Below are positions 53,775-60,194 of a stretch of DNA of 64,000 bases, one piece after another. Location: positions 1 through 64,000 of the forward strand of contig NZ_WELI01000007.1 in NCBI RefSeq assembly GCF_009184635.1, given 5' to 3'. The position numbers were made by a program, and so were the translations under genes. The stretch is from Rudanella paleaurantiibacter. GTDB taxonomy: Bacteria; Bacteroidota; Bacteroidia; Cytophagales; Spirosomataceae. The notes under the pieces were generated by a model that did not search any database, was not told the DNA's origin, and saw only the letters and a program-made list of their open reading frames with translations. Numbering within the stretch: position 1 is the first letter of the stretch; each line of letters begins with the position of its first letter.

Positions 53775-54397
53775 AAGTTGACTCGATTCGCAAAGGCGTC
53801 TTTCAGGCGTTGATCATGGGTAACAACTACCAAACTGGCCCCAATCTGCTCCGATTGCTGGCGTAGCAGATCAATTACCCGGTCGGTATTGGTGTCGTCG
53901 AGGCTGGAGGTCGGTTCGTCGGCCAGAATAACACTCGGCCCGTTCATCACCGCCCGGGCAATGCTTACCCGTTGCTGTTCGCCCTGACTCAGCTGGTTGG
54001 GTTTCTTGTCGAGCCGGTCGGTAAAACCCAACTGGGCGGCCAATTGGCGGGCGCGGTCTTTATGTTGCGGTTGCCCGGCCAGATAATTGGCCAGTACGAG
54101 GTTGTCGAGTACCGACAGCGACCCCACGAAGTGCGGTTTCTGGTACACAATACCCACGTGCTTAGCCCGAAAGGCGGCAGTCTCGGCCGCGCTAAGTTGC
54201 GTCAGGTCGGTATTGTGAATCACAACTGACCCCTTGTGCGGCTTCAGCAGCAGGGCCAACAGGTGGAGCAGGGTAGTTTTGCCAGTGCCCGAACGACCCA
54301 GGATCAGCAGAGCCTCGCGGTCGGCACAGTGAAGGTCTGGAAAAACAAATTGTTTGTCGGAGCCGTAAGCAAACGTTAGTGATTGGGTTGTTAACAT
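53771..54397 (-). CDS. ABC transporter ATP-binding protein, LolD/MacB-like
   Basis: The 208-residue ATPase carries Walker [13 protein letters not shown]-loop VYQKPHFVG, signature [14 protein letters not shown], Walker [13 protein letters not shown] and the H-loop VVVTHD. The closest family is the LolD/MacB/FtsE group of lipoprotein or peptide exporters. No permease gene is adjacent. It is instead coupled to a periplasmic cyclophilin, so the membrane partner must be encoded elsewhere. A TAACTTTG -7 element lies 27 bp upstream. Confidence 0.88.
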   Translation of the reverse strand: MLTTQSLTFAYGSDKQFVFPDLHCADREALLILGRSGTGKTTLLHLLALLLKPHKGSVVIHNTDLTQLSAAETAAFRAKHVGIVYQKPHFVGSLSVLDNLVLANYLAGQPQHKDRARQLAAQLGFTDRLDKKPNQLSQGEQQRVSIARAVMNGPSVILADEPTSSLDDTNTDRVIDLLRQQSEQIGASLVVVTHDQRLKDAFANRVNL

Positions 54398-54423
54398 ACC
54401 TTAACGCAGAAGGAGCATTCCGA

Positions 54424-54431
54424 CAAAGTTA
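54424..54431 (-). promoter_or_regulatory. -7 element of the ABC ATPase-cyclophilin operon
   Basis: On the minus strand this reads TAACTTTG. Transcription near 54417 gives a leader of about 20 nt. The -33 element is unclear. Confidence 0.5.
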
Positions 54432-54472
54432 CAAAAACCTCGTAATTTCGGCCCGTAAGTTAAGTGATGAGT

Positions 54473-54548
54473 GATGAACGATGAGTGATGAGTTTTTATC
54501 ATCGTGTGCTTATTGAGCTTACTCATCGTTCATCACTCATCGTTCATC
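54473..54548. repeat. 19-bp perfect inverted repeat (GATGAACGATGAGTGATGA family)
   Basis: Arms 54473-54491 and 54530-54548 are exact reverse complements with more partial copies just outside (54462-54472). It lies between the divergent ABC ATPase and purN genes, so it is not a normal terminator. Confidence 0.92.
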
Positions 54549-54565
54549 GCTGAATAGTACACATT

Positions 54566-55153
54566 TTGAAAAAAATAGCCCTTTTCGCATCAGGATCCGG
54601 TAGTAATGCCGAAAAAATAGCCGACTATTTCGCCGATCAGGAGGGCGTATCGGTAAGCCTTGTTTTGACTAATAACCCCAAAGCCGGGGTAATCGACCGC
54701 GCTCGCCGGGGCTTCGGTACGGGGCGGGTACATGCGCCGGTGGTCGTGTTTGACCGCCCGACGTTTTACCAGACTAATCAGATCACCGAATTGCTACAGA
54801 ATCAGGCCGTCGACCTGATTGTGCTGGCTGGTTTTATGTGGCTCGTACCCGGCTCGCTGGTGCAGGCTTTCCCGAACCGGATTGTCAATATTCACCCGGC
54901 TCTGTTGCCCAAATTTGGCGGTAAGGGTATGTACGGCCATTTTGTGCACGAGGCTGTGGTGGCCGCCGGTGAGCCCGAATCCGGCATTACGATTCACTTC
55001 GTCAACGAACACTACGACGAGGGGGCGGTTATTTATCAGGCAAGCTGTCCCGTAGCGCCGACCGATACCCCCGACGAGGTAGCCCGCAAAGTGCAGGTGC
55101 TCGAACACGCGCATTACCCACGGGTGGTGGCCGAGGTACTGGCTTCGCTCTAA
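54566..55153 (+). CDS. purN: phosphoribosylglycinamide formyltransferase
   Basis: The 195-residue enzyme uses 10-formyl-THF to formylate GAR in purine synthesis. Motifs KKIALFASGSGSNAEKI at the N-terminus, LAGFMWLVPGSLV, NIHPALLPKFGGKGMYG with catalytic Asn/His, and VNEHYDEGAVIYQ are typical. The start codon is TTG at 54566, since no ATG lies between the hairpin and the conserved KKIALFASG. Its pathway partner purK is at 28250. The gene is complete. Confidence 0.94.
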   Translation: MKKIALFASGSGSNAEKIADYFADQEGVSVSLVLTNNPKAGVIDRARRGFGTGRVHAPVVVFDRPTFYQTNQITELLQNQAVDLIVLAGFMWLVPGSLVQAFPNRIVNIHPALLPKFGGKGMYGHFVHEAVVAAGEPESGITIHFVNEHYDEGAVIYQASCPVAPTDTPDEVARKVQVLEHAHYPRVVAEVLASL

Positions 55154-55197
55154 CGGATTAGTAAACCACTACACTTCATAAGCGAATGGGTAATGTA

Positions 55198-55277
55198 AAA
55201 TGCATAATGGGGAATTGACTTACCTATTGATAATCAGCTTTTTCATTGTAACGATTTACACTATCCATTATACATTT
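55198..55277. repeat. imperfect inverted repeat between purN and the lipoprotein gene
   Basis: AAATGCATAATGG (55198-55210) matches the reverse complement of 55265-55277 at 12 of 13 positions. The words belong to the same TAATG family as 34356 and 44563. Confidence 0.75.
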
Positions 55278-55295
55278 AATTCTGTCTAAGTACGT

Positions 55296-55682
55296 ATGCT
55301 ACGCTGGATATTCCTTCTGGGAGGATTATTGTTTTCACTGACCGGTTGTTTCCGGCCCGCTATTCCGATCTCGACGGGCCCGAAATACCCCATTGATGTT
55401 TTTTACGAGAACGAACGCCCGTACCGGCCTTATGATGTGGTGCAGGAGATGGAGAGTCGACAGGAGTTACCGCTCGACCGGCGTCAAAATCAGGATGGTC
55501 GTATGTTGAGCCGGGGCAATACCATGCAGGATAAAGAGTTACTGCTGGCTAAAATGACGCTCGAAGCCCAGCGCGCCGGGGCCGATGCACTCATCAATGT
55601 GAAATACACGTATTACACAACCGCCACGGTAAATGGCTATCTGCTCAGTGGGCAGGCCGTAAAATACCGACCTGAAAACTAA
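55296..55682 (+). CDS. small lipoprotein of unknown function
   Basis: The 128-residue protein has a signal peptide with lipobox (LLFSLTGCFRP, Cys18). A central polar helix (QEMESRQELPLDRRQNQDG) precedes a C-terminal KMTLEAQRAGADALINVKYTYY segment. The AGADALINVKY stretch recalls YbjQ/DUF4156-like heavy-metal or stress proteins, but the similarity is short. It is probably anchored in the outer or inner membrane. The function is unknown. Confidence 0.72.
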   Translation: MLRWIFLLGGLLFSLTGCFRPAIPISTGPKYPIDVFYENERPYRPYDVVQEMESRQELPLDRRQNQDGRMLSRGNTMQDKELLLAKMTLEAQRAGADALINVKYTYYTTATVNGYLLSGQAVKYRPEN

Positions 55683-55687
55683 AGGCG

Positions 55688-55712
55688 AGTTTACAGTCTT
55701 CTGTTTACAGTT
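55688..55712 (+). repeat. left half of a GTTTACAG-family inverted repeat
   Basis: This 25-base arm matches the reverse complement of 56941-56965 at 23 of 25 positions, including the CTTC variant absent from the intact hairpin at 41764. The two halves are separated by 1.2 kb that holds the DUF4834 and TauE/SafE genes. Confidence 0.7.
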
Positions 55713-55729
55713 GGCTGGTTATCCAAAAC

Positions 55730-55954
55730 TTATTTAACCTCTTCGTAATCCACGTATTCGCCACCTTTGTAAGGAGAGTCGGGCCGGGGTGGCACGTAAT
55801 CGACTTTGGTGTCGCCTTCCCGACGACGCGGAGGAGTCTGGCGACGTTGCTCTTTCACCAATTGACGGCCAACCAGCAGGTAAAAGACAAACCGGCGGAC
55901 AGGGGGCACAAAAGCGATGAGCAGAGCAATGATGAACAGAATCTTAAGTAACAT
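55730..55954 (-). CDS. DUF4834 small membrane protein
   Basis: The 74-residue protein has an N-terminal hydrophobic helix (MLLKILFIIALLIAFVPPV) and then FVFYLLVGRQLVKEQRR. It ends in the acidic VDYVPPRP and GGEYVDYEEVK typical of DUF4834, found only in Bacteroidota. The function is unknown. It is divergent from the TauE/SafE gene, with a TACCTTTG element at 56019-56026. Confidence 0.82.
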   Translation of the reverse strand: MLLKILFIIALLIAFVPPVRRFVFYLLVGRQLVKEQRRQTPPRRREGDTKVDYVPPRPDSPYKGGEYVDYEEVK

Positions 55955-56018
55955 GTGCGTCGCGTTTACGAATCAATAACGTTTGTGACCTACGTTTAGT
56001 TTGGTGTGGCGAGGTGTA

Positions 56019-56026
56019 CAAAGGTA
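56019..56026 (-). promoter_or_regulatory. -7 element of the DUF4834 gene
   Basis: On the minus strand this reads TACCTTTG and would give a leader of about 58 nt. The -33 element is not clear. Confidence 0.4.
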
Positions 56027-56084
56027 GCAATTAATTCAGGCGGCAGGCACACCCGACAGGCGGTGTTGTTACTCTTTATTCGGT

Positions 56085-56882
56085 ATGACAGGAGGAGCGT
56101 TTTTTGGGTATGCAGCTGCTTTGCTCGTTGGTCTGGTAATCGGGCTGGCGGGCGGGGGCGGGTCTATTCTGACTGTGCCAATTTTTGTGTATGGGTTCGG
56201 AATTTCGCCCTTGCTGGCTACTACCTACTCGTTGTTCGTAGTTGGGGTTACGTCGATGGTGGGCTCTGTTAATCACCTTTGGCAGGGTCGGGTCGACTTG
56301 CGCACAACGCTGGCCTTTGCTTTGCCTTCGTTTTTGTCGGTGTACCTGTCGCGCCGGTTTCTGGTGCCTGCTTTGCCCGACCCGATCTTCCGTTTTGGCG
56401 ATACTTACCTGGCTAAAGAAGACGCCATTTTGTTTTTTTTCGCCTTCGTGATGGTGATGGCCGCCCGCGCCATGATCCGCAACCAGAAACCCGAACAGGG
56501 CGAGGCCCGCGACGGTCGGCCGCGCTACGGTACCCTGGCCCTCGACGGGCTGGCGGTTGGCCTGCTTACCGGAACCATAGGGGCTGGGGGTGGGTTTCTG
56601 ATCGTACCGATGCTGGTGCTACTGGCGGGGTTGCCCATTCACCGAGCCGTGGCCACATCCGTGCTGATTATCGCTGTCAACTCGTTTGTCGGGTTACTGG
56701 GCGACCTTCAGCACACGCGGCTCAACTGGGATTTTCTCTTGCCATTTACCGGGTTATCCATCGTCGGTATTTTTCTGGGTATGTACCTGGCCCGTTTTGT
56801 AGCCCCCGACCAGCTTAAGAAAGGGTTCGGCTGGTTTGTGTTGGCCGTAGCGGGATACATTATTTTGAAGGAATTGATTTAG
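56085..56882 (+). CDS. TauE/SafE-family sulfite or sulfonate exporter
   Basis: The 265-residue protein has about eight hydrophobic helices in two halves. Each half carries a glycine-rich motif: LVIGLAGGGGSILTVPIFVY (about 16-35) and LLTGTIGAGGGFLIVPMLV (about 164-182). This is the duplicated fold of the TauE/SafE family, thought to move sulfite, sulfonates or sulfoacetate. Next to it lies a persulfide dioxygenase-rhodanese gene, which produces sulfite from persulfide, so sulfite export is the likely role. This is inferred from context. Confidence 0.87.
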   Translation: MTGGAFFGYAAALLVGLVIGLAGGGGSILTVPIFVYGFGISPLLATTYSLFVVGVTSMVGSVNHLWQGRVDLRTTLAFALPSFLSVYLSRRFLVPALPDPIFRFGDTYLAKEDAILFFFAFVMVMAARAMIRNQKPEQGEARDGRPRYGTLALDGLAVGLLTGTIGAGGGFLIVPMLVLLAGLPIHRAVATSVLIIAVNSFVGLLGDLQHTRLNWDFLLPFTGLSIVGIFLGMYLARFVAPDQLKKGFGWFVLAVAGYIILKELI

Positions 56883-56895
56883 AGCTAGTTAAAGG

Positions 56896-56923
56896 TTGAT
56901 CTCATGTGTTCTAATTAACTTTG
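56896..56923 (+). promoter_or_regulatory. promoter of the persulfide dioxygenase gene
   Basis: TTG (56896-56898), a 17-base spacer and TAACTTTG (56916-56923) match the Bacteroidota consensus. The leader of about 47 nt runs through the right half repeat at 56941-56965, which could fold only with a distant partner. Confidence 0.7.
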
Positions 56924-56940
56924 ACTCAACCCCAACTGAA

Positions 56941-56965
56941 AACTCTAAACCGAAGACTGTAAACT
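56941..56965 (+). repeat. right half of a GTTTACAG-family inverted repeat
   Basis: It is the reverse-complement partner of 55688-55712 (23 of 25). It lies in the 5' leader of the persulfide dioxygenase gene. Confidence 0.7.
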
Positions 56966-56976
56966 GAAGACGGACT

Positions 56977-58380
56977 ATGATTGTCGAACAACTATACACG
57001 GGTTGCCTGGCGCAGGGAGCTTATTACATTGAAAGCGAAGGTGAGGCTGCGGTGATTGACCCGTTGCGCGAAACCGGGCCGTACATGCGTAAGGCCGAAC
57101 AGGCCGGTGCACAGATTCGGTATGTGTTTGAAACTCATTTTCACGCCGATTTTGTATCGGGCCATATCGACCTGGCCCGCAAAACCGGTGCGACTATTGT
57201 GTACGGCCCGAACGCTAAAACCGGTTATGAGGCTTACGTAGCCCGCGATGGCGAAGAGTTCAACGTGGGTAAGCTCCGAATTCGGGTGTTGCACACGCCC
57301 GGCCACACGCTGGAATCGACAACCTACCTGCTGCTCGACGAAACCGGCCGCCCTCATGCCATTTTTACCGGCGATACCCTGTTTATTGGCGATGTGGGCC
57401 GACCTGATCTGGCCATCAAAGGCGACCTGACCGAACAGGATTTGGCCGGTATGCTTTACGATAGCCTGCAAACCAAGATTATTCCCCTGCCCGACGACCT
57501 GATTGTGTACCCGGCACACGGGGCGGGGTCGGCTTGTGGCAAGAATATGAGCAAGGAAACCACCGATACGCTGGGCAATCAGAAACGGTTCAACTACGCT
57601 TTGCAGGCCCGCTCGAAAGAGGAGTTTGTGACGCAGGTGCTCGACGGGCTCACGCAGGCTCCGCTGTACTTTGCGCAGAACGCCCGGCTCAACAAGGAGG
57701 GCTACGAGTCTATCGATCAGGTGATGCAGCGGGGGAGCCAATCGCTCGGGCCCGATGCGTTCGAAGCGGCTGTTAATGGTACCGGGGCCCTGATGCTCGA
57801 TGTTCGCGAGGCTGCCGAATTTACGGCTGGTTTTATTCCTAACGCGATCAATATTGGCCTCAACGGGCAGTTTGCCCCGTGGGTGGGAGCTCTTATTCCT
57901 GATCTGGAACAACCCATTGCGCTGATTACCCCCGTGGGTAAGGAAGAAGAAACCGTGTTGCGGCTGGCGCGGGTTGGGTACGACAATTGCGTGGGCTACC
58001 TCGAAGGTGGGTTTGCCAGCTGGCAGTTGGCCGGTAAAGAGATCGACACGGTGGAGTCGATTTCGGCGGAGGAGTTTGTGCAGCGGCACGCTCAGAACCC
58101 CGCAGCCCCGGTGGTCGATGTGCGTAAACCAGTTGAATTTGGGCCGGAGCACCTTGCCGGTGCCGAGAACCTGCCGCTCGACACCCTCAACGACTACATG
58201 GCGGCTATTCCGCGCACGGGACCGGTGTACGTGCATTGCGCGGGTGGCTACCGGTCGATGGTGGCCAACTCAATCCTGAAAGCACGGGGCTTCGATAACG
58301 TGGTGAACGTAGAGGGGGGCATTGCTGCCATCAAGAAAGCAGCACCAACCTTGATTGAAGCGGGTGAGCCTGCGCACTAA
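56977..58380 (+). CDS. persulfide dioxygenase-rhodanese fusion protein
   Basis: The 467-residue protein has an N-terminal MBL domain of the ETHE1/persulfide dioxygenase type (THFHADFVSGHIDLA, HTPGHT, FTGDTLFIGDVGRPDL, YPAHGAGSACG) followed by two rhodanese domains. The first (about 255-350) has LITPVGKEEE where the catalytic Cys would be, so it is probably structural. The second (about 360-460) has the active Cys loop YVHCAGGYRSM. The enzyme oxidises glutathione or other persulfide to sulfite, and the rhodanese moves sulfur. The TauE/SafE neighbour would export sulfite. Confidence 0.92.
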   Translation: MIVEQLYTGCLAQGAYYIESEGEAAVIDPLRETGPYMRKAEQAGAQIRYVFETHFHADFVSGHIDLARKTGATIVYGPNAKTGYEAYVARDGEEFNVGKLRIRVLHTPGHTLESTTYLLLDETGRPHAIFTGDTLFIGDVGRPDLAIKGDLTEQDLAGMLYDSLQTKIIPLPDDLIVYPAHGAGSACGKNMSKETTDTLGNQKRFNYALQARSKEEFVTQVLDGLTQAPLYFAQNARLNKEGYESIDQVMQRGSQSLGPDAFEAAVNGTGALMLDVREAAEFTAGFIPNAINIGLNGQFAPWVGALIPDLEQPIALITPVGKEEETVLRLARVGYDNCVGYLEGGFASWQLAGKEIDTVESISAEEFVQRHAQNPAAPVVDVRKPVEFGPEHLAGAENLPLDTLNDYMAAIPRTGPVYVHCAGGYRSMVANSILKARGFDNVVNVEGGIAAIKKAAPTLIEAGEPAH

Positions 58381-58390
58381 GCGGCCGGTC

Positions 58391-58711
58391 TCACCGAATC
58401 GGGTTTTCGTCGATACCCAGTCGGGGTAAGGCCGGATTGAGCACCCGTGGTACTACCTTAATTCGAAACACTTTGGTACCAGCTACGTCGAAGTCGCAGG
58501 AGTAAAATTTTCGTTGTTTTACGCCCCTATACACGGCCGTGTAGTTTACTTTCAGAGGCCAGTTGTTCACGAGGAGTTCGGCCGTGATGGCCTCAACGGC
58601 TTTTTTCAGGTTTGAGAAAAAGATAGTGTTCGGTTCGCGTTGCCGGAGTGTGTTGAGCGAGCCAATATGTTGCATGGTGATCTCGTAAATCACCTTGGTT
58701 TCGATACGCAC
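58391..58711 (-). CDS. small unknown protein, 106 residues
   Basis: The frame starts with GTG at 58711. The alternative M at residue 13 (MQHIGSLN) is possible. The product is basic and soluble, with KVIYEITMQHIGSLN, LKVNYTAVYRGVKQRKFYS and a beta-rich C-terminus. No family is recognised. It converges with the persulfide dioxygenase gene, 10 bp apart. It is kept as a gene because the frame fills the gap and codon use fits, but evidence is moderate. Confidence 0.5.
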   Translation of the reverse strand: MRIETKVIYEITMQHIGSLNTLRQREPNTIFFSNLKKAVEAITAELLVNNWPLKVNYTAVYRGVKQRKFYSCDFDVAGTKVFRIKVVPRVLNPALPRLGIDENPIR

Positions 58712-58824
58712 GGTTTGAGGATAGTGTTAGTTACATCAGTTGTTTTATGGTAAATTATTAAACTATTTTTCAACTGCAAAATATCTGCGTGCCTCCGCGC
58801 GTTTACGATGTATAAACTTTGCAA

Positions 58825-58855
58825 AAGCTCAGGCCACCCGGTTTGGGCTTTTTTT
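58825..58855 (+). terminator. orphan intrinsic terminator
   Basis: AAGCTCAGGCC (58825-58835) pairs with GGTTTGGGCTT (58840-58850), counting G-U pairs, around a 4-base loop, and TTTTT follows. There is no plus-strand gene upstream within 440 bp. A weak -7-like TAAACTTTG lies just before it. Confidence 0.5.
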
Positions 58856-58882
58856 ATTCAAGAAATTGACCGTGCGTCTCAC

Positions 58883-58964
58883 TACTGGACATTAGATGTT
58901 GAACCTCCCTACAGAATGGTAGTAAGTCTAACGTCTAATGTCTGAAGTCCGAATGTCCGGTACT
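58883..58964. repeat. dispersed hairpin sharing a core with 28133-28213
   Basis: The stretch with TACTGGACATTAGATGTTG, ACCTCCCT, GGTAGTAAGTCTAACGTC and TGTCTGAAGTCCG is nearly the same as the core of the repeat between the FAH gene and purK. It can fold back on itself in both places. Confidence 0.82.
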
Positions 58965-59051
58965 GTAAACGTCCGTGATAAGTAGTATCCAATTCGTAGA
59001 GATGCAACCTATCGCGTCTCAGTAAGTACGATGTATGCCATTTCACCTCAC

Positions 59052-59084
59052 AAAAAAGCCCCGATACCTGCACGATACCGGGGC
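59052..59084 (-). terminator. intrinsic terminator after pdhB
   Basis: On the minus strand a GCCCCG/CGGGGC stem (59084-59079 with 59063-59058) is followed by six T residues (59057-59052). An inner GGTATCGTGCAGGTATC segment gives alternative pairing. Confidence 0.8.
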
Positions 59085-59105
59085 CCGGAAAATCAGCTTG
59101 ACAGC

Positions 59106-60086
59106 TTATTTCTTGTACATAACCGAATCAACGGCCTGCAAGGTTTTCTTCACGTTGGGCAGAATCACCTCGATGAGTGATGGTGCGTACGGAAGCGGCA
59201 AGTCGAGGCTGTTCACCCGAACTACCGGTGCATCCAGATAATCGAACGCGTTACGCTGAATGTTGTACGTCAGCTCCGACGAGATGGCGGCCAATGGCCA
59301 CGCTTCTTCCACAATCACACACCGGTTGGTTTTCTTCACCGAGTTGATGATGGTAGCGTAATCAATCGGGCGCACCGAACGCAGGTCGATTACCTCGGCC
59401 GAGATGTTGTTTTTGGCTAATTCTTCGGCCGCCTGATTGGCTACCTTCATCATTTTACCAAACGAAACGATGGTCACGTCGTTGCCTTCGCGTACCACAT
59501 CGGCTTTGCCAATCGGAATAAGGTATTCTTCTTCGGGCACCTGACCTTTGTCGCCGTACATTAGCTCTGACTCCATGAAAATCACGGGGTCATCGTCGCG
59601 AATGGCTGATTTAAGCAGACCTTTCGCGTCGTAGGGGTTCGACGGAACCACCACTTTCAGGCCGGGCGTATTGGCGTACCAGTTCTCGAAGTTCTGAGAG
59701 TGCTGGCTCGACAGCATACCGGCGTTACCGGTGGGGCCGCGGAATACGATTGGGCATGAGTACTGCCCGCCCGACATAGACATGACCTTGGCCGCGCTGT
59801 TGATCACCTGATCGATGGCAACGAGCGAGAAGTTAAACGTCATGAACTCGATAATGGGCCGCAGACCGTTCATACCCGCTCCGACGCCAATACCGGCAAA
59901 GCCCAGCTCAGCAATGGGGGTGTCCCATACGCGATCCGGTCCGAACTCGTCGAGCATACCCTGACTGACTTTGTAGGCACCGTTGTATTCGGCCACCTCT
60001 TCGCCCATCAGGAAAACCTTCGGGTCCCGGCGCATTTCTTCGGACATAGCCTCCCGCAGGGCCTCGCGAAACTGTATTTCTCTCAT
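59106..60086 (-). CDS. pdhB: pyruvate dehydrogenase E1 component, beta subunit
   Basis: The 326-residue thiamine diphosphate enzyme subunit carries MREIQFREALREAMSEEM at the start, VFLMGEEVAEYNGAYKVSQG, WDTPIAELGFAGIGVGA, FRGPTGNAGMLSSQHSQ and EVIDLRSVRPIDYATI. It pairs with the alpha subunit to make acetyl-CoA from pyruvate. Close relatives act on branched-chain 2-oxo acids. The alpha subunit gene is not adjacent. It has a strong promoter and terminator and thus stands alone. Confidence 0.92.
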   Translation of the reverse strand: MREIQFREALREAMSEEMRRDPKVFLMGEEVAEYNGAYKVSQGMLDEFGPDRVWDTPIAELGFAGIGVGAGMNGLRPIIEFMTFNFSLVAIDQVINSAAKVMSMSGGQYSCPIVFRGPTGNAGMLSSQHSQNFENWYANTPGLKVVVPSNPYDAKGLLKSAIRDDDPVIFMESELMYGDKGQVPEEEYLIPIGKADVVREGNDVTIVSFGKMMKVANQAAEELAKNNISAEVIDLRSVRPIDYATIINSVKKTNRCVIVEEAWPLAAISSELTYNIQRNAFDYLDAPVVRVNSLDLPLPYAPSLIEVILPNVKKTLQAVDSVMYKK

Positions 60087-60159
60087 AGTAATTCGAGTGA
60101 TCTATCCGTTAGGGTTTCTGTACGAGTTGGGAAGTCCCGGGTTCTCACACAAAAACGGC

Positions 60160-60190
60160 CAAAATTAGACAACAATAGGGGATTGGGCAA
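60160..60190 (-). promoter_or_regulatory. promoter of pdhB
   Basis: On the minus strand TTG (60190-60188), 20 bases and TAATTTTG (60167-60160) form a full consensus match. The leader is about 67 nt. The promoter begins only 5 bp after the uvrA stop. Confidence 0.75.
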
Positions 60191-60194
60191 TACG

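Larger units (their letters stand above)
58712..59105. other. intergenic region with orphan terminator and hairpins
   Basis: These 394 bp hold no convincing gene. They contain an orphan terminator-like stem (58825-58855), a dispersed hairpin (58883-58964), a half copy of the GTAGAGACGC word near 58997 and the pdhB terminator (59052-59084). Confidence 0.6.

Noticed and set aside
54462-54552. Regularly repeated short words resembling a small CRISPR array
   Set aside because: The copies are inverted as well as direct, have no unique spacers of constant length, and no cas genes are in the window. It is a hairpin of the dispersed word-repeat type.
56992-58236. 414-codon minus-strand frame opposite the persulfide dioxygenase gene
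   Set aside because: It lacks any known motif and mirrors a clearly conserved gene.
59035-59241. Open frame of 68 codons before pdhB
   Set aside because: It crosses the pdhB terminator and then lies antisense to the conserved pdhB end, so it is a shadow frame.
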